From: an uncultured Bacteroidales bacterium
Lineage (GTDB): Bacteria; Bacteroidota; Bacteroidia; Bacteroidales; Bacteroidaceae
Assembly: GCA_902768125.1 (NCBI GenBank)
Contig: CACXKA010000006.1
Span: 124,001 to 188,000 of the forward strand
Direction: 5' to 3'
DNA: 64,000 bases
The position numbers were made by a program, and so were the translations under genes. Shown piece after piece: positions 1 to 9,317 of the stretch; positions within the stretch are counted from its first letter, which is position 1, and the number at the start of each line of letters is the position of its first letter. The notes under the pieces are model-generated. The model was not told the origin of the DNA. It did no database searches and saw only the letters and a program-made list of their open reading frames with translations.

Positions 1-795
1 ATTCTCGTCCAATGAACTTGTTTTACTTATACTATAATCGTATCTTCGAAGAATAAGTTTTGCCAAACGTACAGCCTCATTGTATTCACTAAAAAGTTTA
101 TGCCCTTTTATCAGAGACACTTCCTTTATCTGTACTTCATCGGTTACATTTTCGAACAAAGCCAAAGACTTTGATAGCATCAGTTTTGCTTTGCTCCCTA
201 TGGAATGATTCTCTGTTATTATTCTGAGTATTTGAGAACTGAACAATAAAGCTTTCTTGATAAGTCTGTTTTCAGGAATGTCGACCGTATATTCGTCAAA
301 GTCACAAAAGACTCTATCGAATCTTTTTGAAGCAATGTTCTTTCGTTCATTCTTCATCACTTGTATGTGTCCTTTGACTTTTTTCAGGTTCTCGCTGTAA
401 TGTACATAGCCTTTCTTTAAAGACTTGATTCTACTTACGACTCCAAGAAAATGCAGAACAATAAGAGGACTTAAAACACCTTTTAGTGATGGTGCATGTA
501 TGACAGGAGCCTCACTATCAATGTTATAAATCTCGGCGAAAGACTCCACTGACAAATCTGATGAGAAGCACATCATGAACATAGTGAGGAAATCTATTTC
601 TTCCATCCCTCTCTTTGTTGTTACAACTAATGCTTCTTTATCGTCTATCCATTCTGCCCCAATAACATACGATGCATAATATCCCCATGGATCGTGTTCC
701 ATAGGTTTATCCCATCGAACAAGGTTCAGATTATCATATCTGTCGTTATGTTCGATGCTCAGACGTTCGTGTTCTTGAATAAGAATGGATTTCAT
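1..795 (-). CDS. mcrC: McrC-like subunit of a McrBC restriction system (partial)
   Basis: The minus-strand reading frame opens at an ATG at 795 and runs off the left edge, so the C-terminal part is missing. The visible 265 residues match the N-terminal and middle part of McrC: a KGHIQVMKN segment is followed by RVFCDFDEYTVDIPENRLIK, the region that precedes the PD-(D/E)XK nuclease domain in this family. McrC is known to bind the McrB AAA+ ring and supply the DNA-cleaving activity against modified DNA. The gene starts 12 bases after the mcrB stop, which fits co-transcription and complex formation. The catalytic residues lie outside the window, so activity cannot be judged. Confidence 0.85.
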   Translation of the reverse strand, partial: MKSILIQEHERLSIEHNDRYDNLNLVRWDKPMEHDPWGYYASYVIGAEWIDDKEALVVTTKRGMEEIDFLTMFMMCFSSDLSVESFAEIYNIDSEAPVIHAPSLKGVLSPLIVLHFLGVVSRIKSLKKGYVHYSENLKKVKGHIQVMKNERKNIASKRFDRVFCDFDEYTVDIPENRLIKKALLFSSQILRIITENHSIGSKAKLMLSKSLALFENVTDEVQIKEVSLIKGHKLFSEYNEAVRLAKLILRRYDYSISKTSSLDEN

Positions 796-807
796 ACCAG
801 TTATCTA

Positions 808-2637
808 TTATTCGTTTTCATCTTCTTCTTGGTCTTCATCCTCAATCTCTTGGACAGGACTCAGTGAAAGCCATGAATTAAAGGCTGTTTTCTTTTTGTC
901 GTTCTTAACATTGAGGATGCCATCATTGATATATTCGTTTATAAGCGGAAGGATTTCATACTCTACTTTGTCATGAAGTTCATCTTCACTTTCTGCCATG
1001 AAGTAACTATGACCTACCATCAAATCATCTATGCTCATGTCTCCACATAGATGTTTCGGATTCTCAATGAATCTCTTAATGTCCTCAAATAATTCTAAAG
1101 CAATAGTTCCAAGTTCCTCATTGTCTGTATCAGAATAGAATTTCTTAATCACAGAATCCTGAGATTTGAGTGTAATGAAAGCAAATCTTCTACGTAAAGC
1201 ATAGTCAAGGGTTCCTGTACTTCTATCAGTGGTATTCATCGTACCGATAATGTACAGGTTTGAAGGTACACCAAACACTTCGTTCTTTGAATATGGCAGC
1301 ATCACTTTAATAGGATGATTCCCATTTAGACGTTTGTCTGACTCCAACAAGGTAATAAGTTCGCCAAATATCTTTGACACATTTCCTCGGTTGATTTCGT
1401 CAATGATCAGTACAACAGGCTTATTTGTAGTTGCATGAAATTCTTTCTTGACAGCTTCAATAAAGGCCTGAGCATACTGTTGCCAATTATTCTCCACACC
1501 TTTACCCTGAGCCTGCAGTTTTATCTTCTCGATATTTAGAGGTGATGGCGTGTATTCTTCTCCCCGTGAACTTGTGGAGTTAGTACTTCTACAACTGACA
1601 GTAGAGTTCCCTTCTTTCCACCAGACATAAAGTGATGATCTTCCTGTGACGGTTGGTATCTCTCGTTTGTTCTGATACCCTTTTATCTTTTGGAGATAAT
1701 CGTCAATACACTCTACAATATCTTTACTTTGGTCTGTTTGAACTGCATTGCAGGCGCGTTTGAAGATTCCATCCTCTGGCTCATAGGTTACACCAATAGA
1801 ATTGCCGTCAGTATCAGTTTGTACATGTGGTTTTAGTCCTTCGACAAAATCCTCATAGTCAAGTGACTGATGGAATGTCGTGAAGAATATCTGATCTCCA
1901 AGCAATGAGTCATAGCGTTTCATCACAGCTTTATGGTCTGTGAGATCAATATCTGTAACGCCTAATGTCTTTAAGGCTATTGCAGCAGTATTATATGTCT
2001 TACCTGTGCCAGGAGCGCCTTGCAAGATAATATTTTTCTTTTCTTTGAGCAGTTTGCTACAATTCCCTATGAAAGAATGACTTTCAATGTATTTCAGCCA
2101 TTTGTCTATATACTTGTATTGCTCTGTAGATGGGCTACAAGATTTGAACGAGCCTTGCGAGAAAAGTGAAGGCCTGGGCTGTTTATAATGCTCAGCCCAA
2201 CCAAGAATACGAACCTTTCTGTAATTGAGGTTATAATACTTTTCTGTCAATTTTTCATCTTTAAAATTATCTCCAATAATTTCACATAGAGCTATAGCTT
2301 CACTACCTTTCCTAACTAAGACAATATTGCCTTTTGCAATCGTTTTGAAATCAACACATTGCTTATCTTCCCATTCTCCAGTGCCAATAACAGGCTCTTT
2401 CTCTAAAAGCATTTGCTTTGAGTCAATTTCCATGCCTCCCTTACCATCAGGCAAGTGCATCTGTATGTGCCAATACTTGTCTTGCTTGCTATTCATAGAC
2501 ATACATTTGTTATTGTCGTATTTCATTATATCTTCGATTGTAAGATCGTTTGGAATCCAATATTTCTTTGTGCCTGACGACAAGTTATATCGGGACAGTT
2601 CTTTTTGAAAAACAACATCCAATCTCTCATCCTGCAC
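808..2637 (-). CDS. mcrB: McrB-like AAA+ GTPase of a modified-DNA restriction system
   Basis: The uninterrupted frame has 609 residues from a GTG at 2637. Residues 207-214 are the Walker A motif GAPGTGKT, 408-416 the Walker B segment LIIDEINRG, 465-473 the McrB signature GTMNTTDRS, and 482-485 the arginine-rich RRRF. McrB rings use GTP to drive DNA translocation and activate McrC. Residues about 85-150 form a small beta-rich domain that may read modified bases (an inference from its position and pattern). The GTG is probably not the true start: the frame stays open upstream to 2779, and a coding stretch from ATG 2924 joins it if one base is added near 2770. The functional protein would then be about 700 residues. 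It lies 29 bases from the ATPase gene upstream and 12 from mcrC downstream. Confidence 0.85.
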   Translation of the reverse strand: MQDERLDVVFQKELSRYNLSSGTKKYWIPNDLTIEDIMKYDNNKCMSMNSKQDKYWHIQMHLPDGKGGMEIDSKQMLLEKEPVIGTGEWEDKQCVDFKTIAKGNIVLVRKGSEAIALCEIIGDNFKDEKLTEKYYNLNYRKVRILGWAEHYKQPRPSLFSQGSFKSCSPSTEQYKYIDKWLKYIESHSFIGNCSKLLKEKKNIILQGAPGTGKTYNTAAIALKTLGVTDIDLTDHKAVMKRYDSLLGDQIFFTTFHQSLDYEDFVEGLKPHVQTDTDGNSIGVTYEPEDGIFKRACNAVQTDQSKDIVECIDDYLQKIKGYQNKREIPTVTGRSSLYVWWKEGNSTVSCRSTNSTSSRGEEYTPSPLNIEKIKLQAQGKGVENNWQQYAQAFIEAVKKEFHATTNKPVVLIIDEINRGNVSKIFGELITLLESDKRLNGNHPIKVMLPYSKNEVFGVPSNLYIIGTMNTTDRSTGTLDYALRRRFAFITLKSQDSVIKKFYSDTDNEELGTIALELFEDIKRFIENPKHLCGDMSIDDLMVGHSYFMAESEDELHDKVEYEILPLINEYINDGILNVKNDKKKTAFNSWLSLSPVQEIEDEDQEEDENE

Positions 2638-2924
2638 TTTTTGGTAGAAACTCTTTAAAATATCATTGGTCTGATTCCCATCTCCATGATTTTTTTGATG
2701 TTTTTCCTTTGTGTTATCTTTATATCCGACAAATCGACTTGGAGAAAAACAGATGTGAGAGTCGATTATTTCAATCTTTCAATCACGTATATTCTACCAT
2801 TTTTGAATATACTTGATGCCCATTGATACGTATCATCATCATTCTCATCACTTAAATAATGATAGAGCGTTTTGATGTTACGAATCACATCGTCTCTTGT
2901 TTCTATAAAATCAAATCTATCCAT
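2638..2924 (-). pseudogene. Frameshifted 5' part of mcrB
   Basis: An ATG at 2924 opens 52 codons that end at a TAA at 2766-2768. The adjoining frame, open from 2778 to the GTG at 2637, encodes a segment with FSPSRFVGYKDN, a motif seen in N-terminal domains of restriction-type proteins. One extra A in the short A run around 2769-2771 would fuse the two frames into a continuous protein leading into McrB. This may be a real inactivating mutation, an assembly error, or a slippage site; the run of three A is short for slippage. Confidence 0.65.
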
Positions 2925-2953
2925 TAGCAAACAAATATTACGAATTCAAAAAA

Positions 2954-4510
2954 TTATGCAGTTAAACGCTGTTTAATAAATTCTTCTATTGTTCTTATCT
3001 CATTTCCATAGATATTCTTGTAGAAACGTAAGATATCGCTAATAACAGTATTTGTTGGGAGAGCCAATAAATTATGAACTTCCCAAAACTCACTATGGGT
3101 GCCAGCAACAATACCTTTATTGCAAATGTTTATAATCTCGTCTGTTTTCTTTAACCAGGCTTGCTCTAAGAAGGTTTTATCACTTGCATTTTTAATTGAT
3201 TGTAACAAATACCTTTCCGGATTACAATCACCTGGAAGATATGTAATTCTGCTATTGAAATAATCTTTTTTAGCCGCTTCAGACTCTTTACGATCATCAA
3301 GTCTTTTAATGATTCCTTTAACCATATCCTCTTTCTTATTCTTCTTATCTCCATCCATTATGACACAGAAGTTATCACTTCCTTCCCTAAAATGTGCTTC
3401 CATTTGGGCTGGGATAGAATTATCAGCAGAACCTATAATCTTAACATCAATTCTCTTGCGGATTTCTTCACATAGCACATTCTGCAAAAAAGATTGAGCA
3501 ACCTCATCCTCAACAAACACGGACATCTCTGGTTGATTTTGACCTGATAAGGTAGACAAAGCAAATTCAGAAGATATTTCTTGCGTTATAGTAGTTCTAA
3601 GCCCAGATGATTGAATTAAGACTCTTCCGTCTAATGGAAGAGAATCCAAAATATACTGTGAATGGGTTGAACAAACAATCTGGCAATGATTTTTCTTACA
3701 TAGTTCCTTCAATACATCTATTAATTTCTTCTGTGCACTAACATGAATACCTAACTCTATTTCGTCAACAACTATCAAGGCACCTTCGCCAGCAGCTAGA
3801 ATTTCATAGAGCAATGTGAGAACAGCGTTTTCGCCTGCTCCCATGTTATATCCAGTATATTGATTTATATTGGTTACATAGAATAGTTTATAATTCTTGT
3901 ATTCTTTTAATTTAATATCCGTGTACCCCTGACCAAAAATTCTAGTCAATGAACTCGTCAGGAAACTTTTTATTATTTCATCTATTTTTGTTTCTTTAAA
4001 ACTACTTCTATACCCACGATATTTACTATCCTCTGATGGTGGAAGAATTCTGTTAATCCCAAGAAAAGAAACAACTCTTTCTGGTCTCGTGTTATAATCG
4101 TTCCACTTTCCGCTTGGCTTCTTTTTCCTTATATCTTCTCCTTTTATTTTTGGAGGGGCGGGGACGAAATCTGTTAAATATGTGGATTTAATTTCTATCT
4201 GAGAGACAAGTCCCTTTTCTTCTGGGGCAAAAACAAAGAAATCACTATATGTATAATAATTACTATTTTTATTGAATGGAACAAAAGAGCTGGTATTATG
4301 GAATGCACAGCTCACCAATGCTAATAATGTCGATTTACCAGAACCATTAACACCTGCAATAGCAGTAATAGGATACTTGAATTCAACTTTTGATGGATGT
4401 AAACCTCTAATACCGCCACCACTAACTTCGATGCTTTGTAAATAGTTGAAATTAGGGTTACTCTGAAAATCCGTGCGAATTTTTCTATCTATAGTTCTGT
4501 CTTTATACAT
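2954..4510 (-). CDS. OLD-like ATPase with C-terminal TOPRIM-type domain
   Basis: This 518-residue protein has an ABC/SMC-type ATPase half: Walker A GVNGSGKS at 53-60, a signature-like MGAGEN at 223-228, Walker B ending VVDE at 247-250 and a switch histidine in STHSQ at 281-285. The C-terminal third carries VEDE at 333-336 and MDGD at 385-388, the acidic spacing of TOPRIM nuclease domains in OLD-family proteins. Such proteins act in phage defence as nucleases gated by ATP. The gene lies 101 bases downstream of a small membrane-protein gene and 29 bases before mcrB, inside the same operon. The sequence is visibly AT-richer than hsdM, which suggests separate acquisition. It could instead be an RloA-like ATPase of the kind linked to type I loci in Campylobacter. 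Confidence 0.75.
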   Translation of the reverse strand: MYKDRTIDRKIRTDFQSNPNFNYLQSIEVSGGGIRGLHPSKVEFKYPITAIAGVNGSGKSTLLALVSCAFHNTSSFVPFNKNSNYYTYSDFFVFAPEEKGLVSQIEIKSTYLTDFVPAPPKIKGEDIRKKKPSGKWNDYNTRPERVVSFLGINRILPPSEDSKYRGYRSSFKETKIDEIIKSFLTSSLTRIFGQGYTDIKLKEYKNYKLFYVTNINQYTGYNMGAGENAVLTLLYEILAAGEGALIVVDEIELGIHVSAQKKLIDVLKELCKKNHCQIVCSTHSQYILDSLPLDGRVLIQSSGLRTTITQEISSEFALSTLSGQNQPEMSVFVEDEVAQSFLQNVLCEEIRKRIDVKIIGSADNSIPAQMEAHFREGSDNFCVIMDGDKKNKKEDMVKGIIKRLDDRKESEAAKKDYFNSRITYLPGDCNPERYLLQSIKNASDKTFLEQAWLKKTDEIINICNKGIVAGTHSEFWEVHNLLALPTNTVISDILRFYKNIYGNEIRTIEEFIKQRLTA

Positions 4511-4611
4511 TGTATCTGTTTTTGTTTATTCTATGATTCAAAAAAATCGATCATCAGTTTTGTATGCAAGCTTTCGTACTATATACCTTTGTCACATTAT
4601 CTATTTCACCG

Positions 4612-5154
4612 TTATTTATTCAATGCTTCGTCTTTTTCTTTTTGTTTCTTCTCCAAAGTTTCAAAGGCTCCATCAATGCACTTCTTGGTAAAATCTTCCC
4701 CGAATATGTGGTCATAAGTCAGTTCGTATGCCTTTCTTATATCCTTGAATTTAGACAATTGTGGATATATCATAAATGAGACTATAGCGATTATTGCCAA
4801 ATCCCAAAAAACATCGTTCAGCATATTAATTAAAATAATGGCAATCAATAAATATACGACAATCTTTAATCCTAGAGAAAGAGCGTCCATAATGATATCA
4901 CCCACTAATAATATTTGACGATATGATGAGTGTTTGGAATATTCTGCAGCTGCTCCCCTATAAAAACCTAAAGCATATTTTACCACTGTTTGTTTTTTCT
5001 TTCTTACTTGAAATTTCCTTCTTAGATAATCAACTATTTTCTTAAACAAATAGCATGACAATGTACCTAACATAGATGCTATTATCCCTGCGATAATAAC
5101 ACCCCACACATTCTTTAACAAGAAATTCTCAATCAGTGTAAAAATATTATCCAT
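4612..5154 (-). CDS. Small multi-pass membrane protein in the defence operon
   Basis: I do not recognise the family of this 180-residue protein. It has a hydrophobic segment near residues 17-37, a basic cytosolic stretch (RRKFQVRKKK) and two adjacent hydrophobic helices near 88-132, followed by a charged, Lys/Glu-rich tail. It starts 18 bases after the hsdS stop and precedes the OLD-like ATPase by about 100 bases, so the two may act together. Membrane proteins paired with ATPase sensors are common effectors in abortive-infection systems; a role as membrane-damaging or anchoring effector is an inference from context only. The DNA is strongly AT-rich. Confidence 0.7.
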   Translation of the reverse strand: MDNIFTLIENFLLKNVWGVIIAGIIASMLGTLSCYLFKKIVDYLRRKFQVRKKKQTVVKYALGFYRGAAAEYSKHSSYRQILLVGDIIMDALSLGLKIVVYLLIAIILINMLNDVFWDLAIIAIVSFMIYPQLSKFKDIRKAYELTYDHIFGEDFTKKCIDGAFETLEKKQKEKDEALNK

Positions 5155-5172
5155 AAATAATCACATAAGTAT

Positions 5173-6363
5173 TTAACAATTCATATTAATCTCTCCACTC
5201 ATCAGCTTAGGAAGCAGGCGGTCGCGAGCCTCAGTAAGGAGGCGGATTTGAGAGAGTAATTTCTGTCTCTGTTCATATTGCTTAGAGAAAGGACCAAATA
5301 ACTCCATACTATTAGGAACGCATAATTCGATAGAATCAATGTGCTTTTTCCCAAGATGAGCTACGGTAGCTCCCACGAGTGTTTTCTCAAAGAACTTAAT
5401 TGGCTCTTGAATAGCCTGGAAGATAAAGCCTTTCATATTCTCTTCTTTTGGTCTAAAAGAACAGGCTCGTTGCACAAGGTATGCATCACCACCACTCCAG
5501 CTATTAATATGGAATATTCCATCCATACCAACTACAATGTCTCCATTATGTACGATATAGCAATCCTGCGCTTCTTCTGTTGTATAATCAGATGTTATGC
5601 CATCAGGAATATTCCTTATTCGCAAAATGGGCATACCTTCACCATTGCTATTGAACAATTTGCCATCGAAAGCATATCCATATTGCACATCGACCATATC
5701 AACAAGTTTCTTCTTCTTCCACCCTTCAGGCATCCCATCGACAATCTTGGTGTTTTCGTGTTCGGGGAAGTGGAGGTCAACGAACCATTCCTTATAGAGT
5801 CGCTGCGCTGCTTCTTCCAACAACTTTATCTGCTTCTGATAGTTCTCTATCAATGAATCGTAGCGAGAGAGGATAGAGGCGATGCGGTGCTGGATTTCCA
5901 TTGGTGGTAATTCCACCTCCATGTTAAGCAAATCGTTATTTGCAAGACTTGCTCTGGTTGTCATGCTTGAGAATGCCATGAACTGACCACGAAACTTAGG
6001 TGTACGTAAATAGTAACCAATGTAGCGTGGGTTAACCCTATCTGTTATTGGACGAAGTCTTTTGGTGAAACCATTATATGTCGCGTTTGGATAATCTCTC
6101 AGTGCAACAGAACTCATTCCAAGTTCATCCATTGTTTCGCTTGTACGAGTAATGAAGACATCACCTGCTTTTATCGAACATGATTCACGTTCTTTATCAG
6201 TCGTTTGTACAAGAGATTCTAACTGCTTAGGCAAGAACCAATTGTTAAATACGTTGGAAAAAGTAAGGAATGGAAAACCTGTACCAAAGAACTGCCTTCC
6301 CTTGGATAAACCATTGTGAACTTCATAAAGTTCCTCTAACTTCACTTTCTTCCACTCACTCAT
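5173..6363 (-). CDS. hsdS: Type I restriction-modification specificity subunit HsdS
   Basis: The 396-residue protein has the standard HsdS plan: a first target-recognition domain (about 1-150), a conserved central helix (about 155-195, with RIASILSRYDSLIENYQKQI), a second recognition domain (about 212-350) and a distal helix (365-396) ending LLPKLMSGEI. HsdS chooses the bipartite DNA site for the HsdM2S methylase and the full restriction enzyme. Its ATG overlaps the stop of the DUF1016 gene by four bases (ATGA), so translation is likely coupled. No inverted duplicate hsdS or recombinase is seen nearby, so there is no sign of specificity switching in this window. Confidence 0.93.
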   Translation of the reverse strand: MSEWKKVKLEELYEVHNGLSKGRQFFGTGFPFLTFSNVFNNWFLPKQLESLVQTTDKERESCSIKAGDVFITRTSETMDELGMSSVALRDYPNATYNGFTKRLRPITDRVNPRYIGYYLRTPKFRGQFMAFSSMTTRASLANNDLLNMEVELPPMEIQHRIASILSRYDSLIENYQKQIKLLEEAAQRLYKEWFVDLHFPEHENTKIVDGMPEGWKKKKLVDMVDVQYGYAFDGKLFNSNGEGMPILRIRNIPDGITSDYTTEEAQDCYIVHNGDIVVGMDGIFHINSWSGGDAYLVQRACSFRPKEENMKGFIFQAIQEPIKFFEKTLVGATVAHLGKKHIDSIELCVPNSMELFGPFSKQYEQRQKLLSQIRLLTEARDRLLPKLMSGEINMNC

Positions 6364-7448
6364 ACCTCATCCTCCTTTCTTCCATTTCCCCATTTAGCTT
6401 TTGCAACTTCAAGGGACTTCTGTATCTGTTGCATGAGAAGGTCGCGCGGAGGCAGTTCTGTCATATATTGAGCAACCTTTATTCCTGATTTATCGAGTTG
6501 GAGAAGTTCAATCTGTTCCTCACTACCTTCGGTACAGAGTAAAAGACCAAGTGGTGTTTCTTCCCCTGGCTCCATTTCATTCTGCTCAAGCCAACGTAGA
6601 TACAGCTCCATCTGACCTTTGTATTGAGCTTTAAAACGACCGAGTTTCAAATCAATGGCAATAAGGCGATGTAGTTTGCGGTGATAGAATAGCAGGTCAA
6701 GATAGAAATCCTCTCCATCAATAATCATTCGCTTTTGGCGCTCAGCAAAGCAGAATCCATTTCCAAGTTCAAGAATGAACTGTTCCAGATGCGCGACAAG
6801 ACTATCTTCCAAGTCCTTCTCGCTATACAAGCCTTTTAACCCAGTAAATTCAAGGAAATAAGGGCTTTTGAATACTACATCAGGAGAAACAACTTTATTA
6901 TCTCTAACATTGGTAAGTTCCTGTTTTACAACTTTCTCAGGCTTTGAAGACAATGCAGTACGCTCGTATAGCATTCCATCAATTTCTTTGCGAAGCTGAC
7001 GAACGCTCCATCTATTGGCTGATGCCAGCGTGAAATAATAATCACGTTGCAGTTCGTCTTTCAATGGCAGTAGCTCCACGAAATGCGACCATGATAATTG
7101 TCGCGACGCTGTCGAGACAATCTGAGAATCAGGAAAAAGGGTTGCGAACTGCATATGACGATACAGGCTTTTTACGTCAAAGCCTTTGTGTCCGTAGATA
7201 TTCTGTAATTGTCGTGACACTGTCGCGACAATCTGCTTTCCATAATCAGCTCGTTCATTTCCAAGCATGTCGCGGTTAATTCGCTCGCCAATATGCCAGT
7301 ACATCATGGTTAGCTCATAGTTGGCTGTAGATGCCACATGAATTCGCGCTTCGTCAATGATTTGGCGGAGGTCAGTCATCAAATTTCCAACTACTGCACC
7401 CATTGCTGAAATATCGGTTGACACTATTGGTTTTATCTCTTTTGCCAT
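6360..7448 (-). CDS. DUF1016/YhcG-family PD-(D/E)XK nuclease-domain protein
   Basis: The 362-residue protein fits the YhcG family: an N-terminal helical DUF1016 domain (about 20-165, with SRQLSWSHFVELLPL) and a C-terminal PD-(D/E)XK-type domain (about 180-330) whose core reads LDLLFYHRKLHRL followed by IDLKLGRF, giving D251, D266 and K268 as likely catalytic residues. These proteins often sit between hsdM and hsdS and are suspected accessory nucleases in defence; the precise role is not settled. The ATG is 3 bases after the hsdM stop and its own stop overlaps the hsdS start, so it is an integral part of the hsd operon. Confidence 0.85.
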   Translation of the reverse strand: MAKEIKPIVSTDISAMGAVVGNLMTDLRQIIDEARIHVASTANYELTMMYWHIGERINRDMLGNERADYGKQIVATVSRQLQNIYGHKGFDVKSLYRHMQFATLFPDSQIVSTASRQLSWSHFVELLPLKDELQRDYYFTLASANRWSVRQLRKEIDGMLYERTALSSKPEKVVKQELTNVRDNKVVSPDVVFKSPYFLEFTGLKGLYSEKDLEDSLVAHLEQFILELGNGFCFAERQKRMIIDGEDFYLDLLFYHRKLHRLIAIDLKLGRFKAQYKGQMELYLRWLEQNEMEPGEETPLGLLLCTEGSEEQIELLQLDKSGIKVAQYMTELPPRDLLMQQIQKSLEVAKAKWGNGRKEDEV

Positions 7449-7451
7449 GAT

Positions 7452-9308
7452 TTACTTCGTGTTAAGAGTTTCCCATTCCTTCATGATCTCACTCATTAGC
7501 AAGTTGGCTTCTTTGTTGAGTGAGGCGAGTTCTGTATGGATTTCATTCATACGCTCATGGAAGTCAACGCCATCGTCCTCGACTTCGGCAACGCCCACGT
7601 ATGCACCGGGGGTAAGCGAGTAGTTCTTTTCCTCTATCTCCTGAATAGTGGCAATCTTGCAAAGACCAAGCACATCCTGATATTCGCCTTCAAGACCGAA
7701 CTTTGAAGTGAGCCAAATGGCTTCGTTTACCATATCTTTGGCTTCAAGAGTAACAGCAAGTTCCGCCTCATTGGAGGTAATGACAGCCTTCAGCTCATCC
7801 TTCTCCTTTTTCCCTTTTGTCTTTTTGAGGGTATCTTGCTGGTCTTTGATATACTTTTTGTACATCGCCTCCTCGGAGTTGAGCACACCAAGGGCTTTCT
7901 CGAAAGTCATGTCACGATCTTGCCAAGAATAAGAGTCATGCTTCTCGGCATGTTCGCTAAGTGCATTCCAATACTCATTGATAAGCGACTTATACTTGTC
8001 CTGTTCTCCACGATACAGATGGACAATAGCTTGCAAGTTTTTCAATTGCCATTCTGACCATTCATTAAGAGTACGGTCAACAACGGTATAATAGTTGCGG
8101 GCATCAATGAAAAGTACACGATTCTTATTCTCTAAACGCTTTGCCTTGTCAAAGAACCACAGAGAGCAAGGGAGCGAGAGGGTGTAGAAAAAGTTGTTGC
8201 CCACACTTACCATAACATCCACATCGCCTGTAAGAACAAGCTTTTCACGGATGTCATGATCCTTGTTGGCACTATCCGTTGCCGATGATGCCATAACAAA
8301 TCCTGCACGACCATGGTCGTTGAGGTAGGCATAGAAATATGAAATCCAGAGATAGTTGGCATTACCAATCTCTTTTGTCTTAGCATTAACACCTGGCAAG
8401 CCGAATGGCAAACGACCAGCAGCAGATGCAGACTCCGACTTTACTTTATCAACATTGAATGGAGGATTTGCCATCACGTAGTCACACTTTCCTGCAAGGT
8501 TGTGTGCATCATGATAGAAGGAGTTAGCCTCATCACCAGAAACAATCCTGCCATTCAAACCGTGTACTGCCATGTTCATCAGACAGAGTTGGGCATTGTA
8601 TTCCACCTTTTCCTGACCGTAGAAGGTCATCTGTGTATTGGCATTCATACCACCAGCATTCACAAAGTCGCCAGTTTGAACGAACATACCTCCCGAACCA
8701 CAAGCAGGATCAAGCATTACACCCTGTTCTGGCTCCAGTACATTTACGAGCATCTTTACCAAAGACTTAGGAGTGAAGAACACACCATCGTCTGATGCTA
8801 CAGCCTTAGCAAACTTGCTGAGGAAGTACTCATAAATACGACCTATAACATCGCCACCGATTTCGTCGAGTGTCTTGTTATTAAAGATACGAAGGAGTTC
8901 ACGCAACAGCTCATCGCTGAACATAGTGTATGATTTAGGCAGAATACCTGTCAACTGTTCGCTTTGTTCTTCGACCAGAGTCATAGCGCGATTGACAGCT
9001 TCGCCCAAAGGTTGGTCATCCGACAGATTTACCAGATAGTCAAACTGAGCCTCACGAGGAAGGTAGAGAGCACTTTTAGCAGCAAAATCACTTGGTTCAA
9101 CAGGCATTACGCGGCCACCACGGCTTGGACGATTCTTCAGCAATTCAGCTTCAACCATCTTGAAGCGACTATATGCGTATCTTAGAAACAGCAATGCCAA
9201 CACCGGCATACAGTATTGGCTTGATGTGAGTTTACTTCCTGCACGAAGCAGGTCTGCCGACTCCCAAAGGTCAGCTTCTAGTTTGCGAATATTTATCTTT
9301 TCAGTCAT
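7452..9308 (-). CDS. hsdM: Type I restriction-modification methylase subunit HsdM
   Basis: HsdM is the N6-adenine methyltransferase subunit. From the ATG at 9308 the protein has 618 residues. An N-terminal helical domain holds ALLFLRYAYSRFK, the SAM-binding motif LDPACGSGGMF is at about 199-209 and the catalytic motif NPPF at about 281-284. A TTG at 9317 would add three residues but would overlap the regulator's end; the ATG, nine bases clear of that stop, is preferred. Downstream lie the DUF1016 gene and hsdS, so the methylation module is complete here, but no hsdR is visible, so restriction by this module depends on a gene outside the window or on the McrBC/ATPase genes. Confidence 0.93.
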   Translation of the reverse strand: MTEKINIRKLEADLWESADLLRAGSKLTSSQYCMPVLALLFLRYAYSRFKMVEAELLKNRPSRGGRVMPVEPSDFAAKSALYLPREAQFDYLVNLSDDQPLGEAVNRAMTLVEEQSEQLTGILPKSYTMFSDELLRELLRIFNNKTLDEIGGDVIGRIYEYFLSKFAKAVASDDGVFFTPKSLVKMLVNVLEPEQGVMLDPACGSGGMFVQTGDFVNAGGMNANTQMTFYGQEKVEYNAQLCLMNMAVHGLNGRIVSGDEANSFYHDAHNLAGKCDYVMANPPFNVDKVKSESASAAGRLPFGLPGVNAKTKEIGNANYLWISYFYAYLNDHGRAGFVMASSATDSANKDHDIREKLVLTGDVDVMVSVGNNFFYTLSLPCSLWFFDKAKRLENKNRVLFIDARNYYTVVDRTLNEWSEWQLKNLQAIVHLYRGEQDKYKSLINEYWNALSEHAEKHDSYSWQDRDMTFEKALGVLNSEEAMYKKYIKDQQDTLKKTKGKKEKDELKAVITSNEAELAVTLEAKDMVNEAIWLTSKFGLEGEYQDVLGLCKIATIQEIEEKNYSLTPGAYVGVAEVEDDGVDFHERMNEIHTELASLNKEANLLMSEIMKEWETLNTK

Positions 9309-9317
9309 TTGCTTCAA

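Noticed and set aside
5173-6363. Phase-variable hsdS locus
   Set aside because: Only one hsdS, no inverted partial copy and no recombinase gene in the window.
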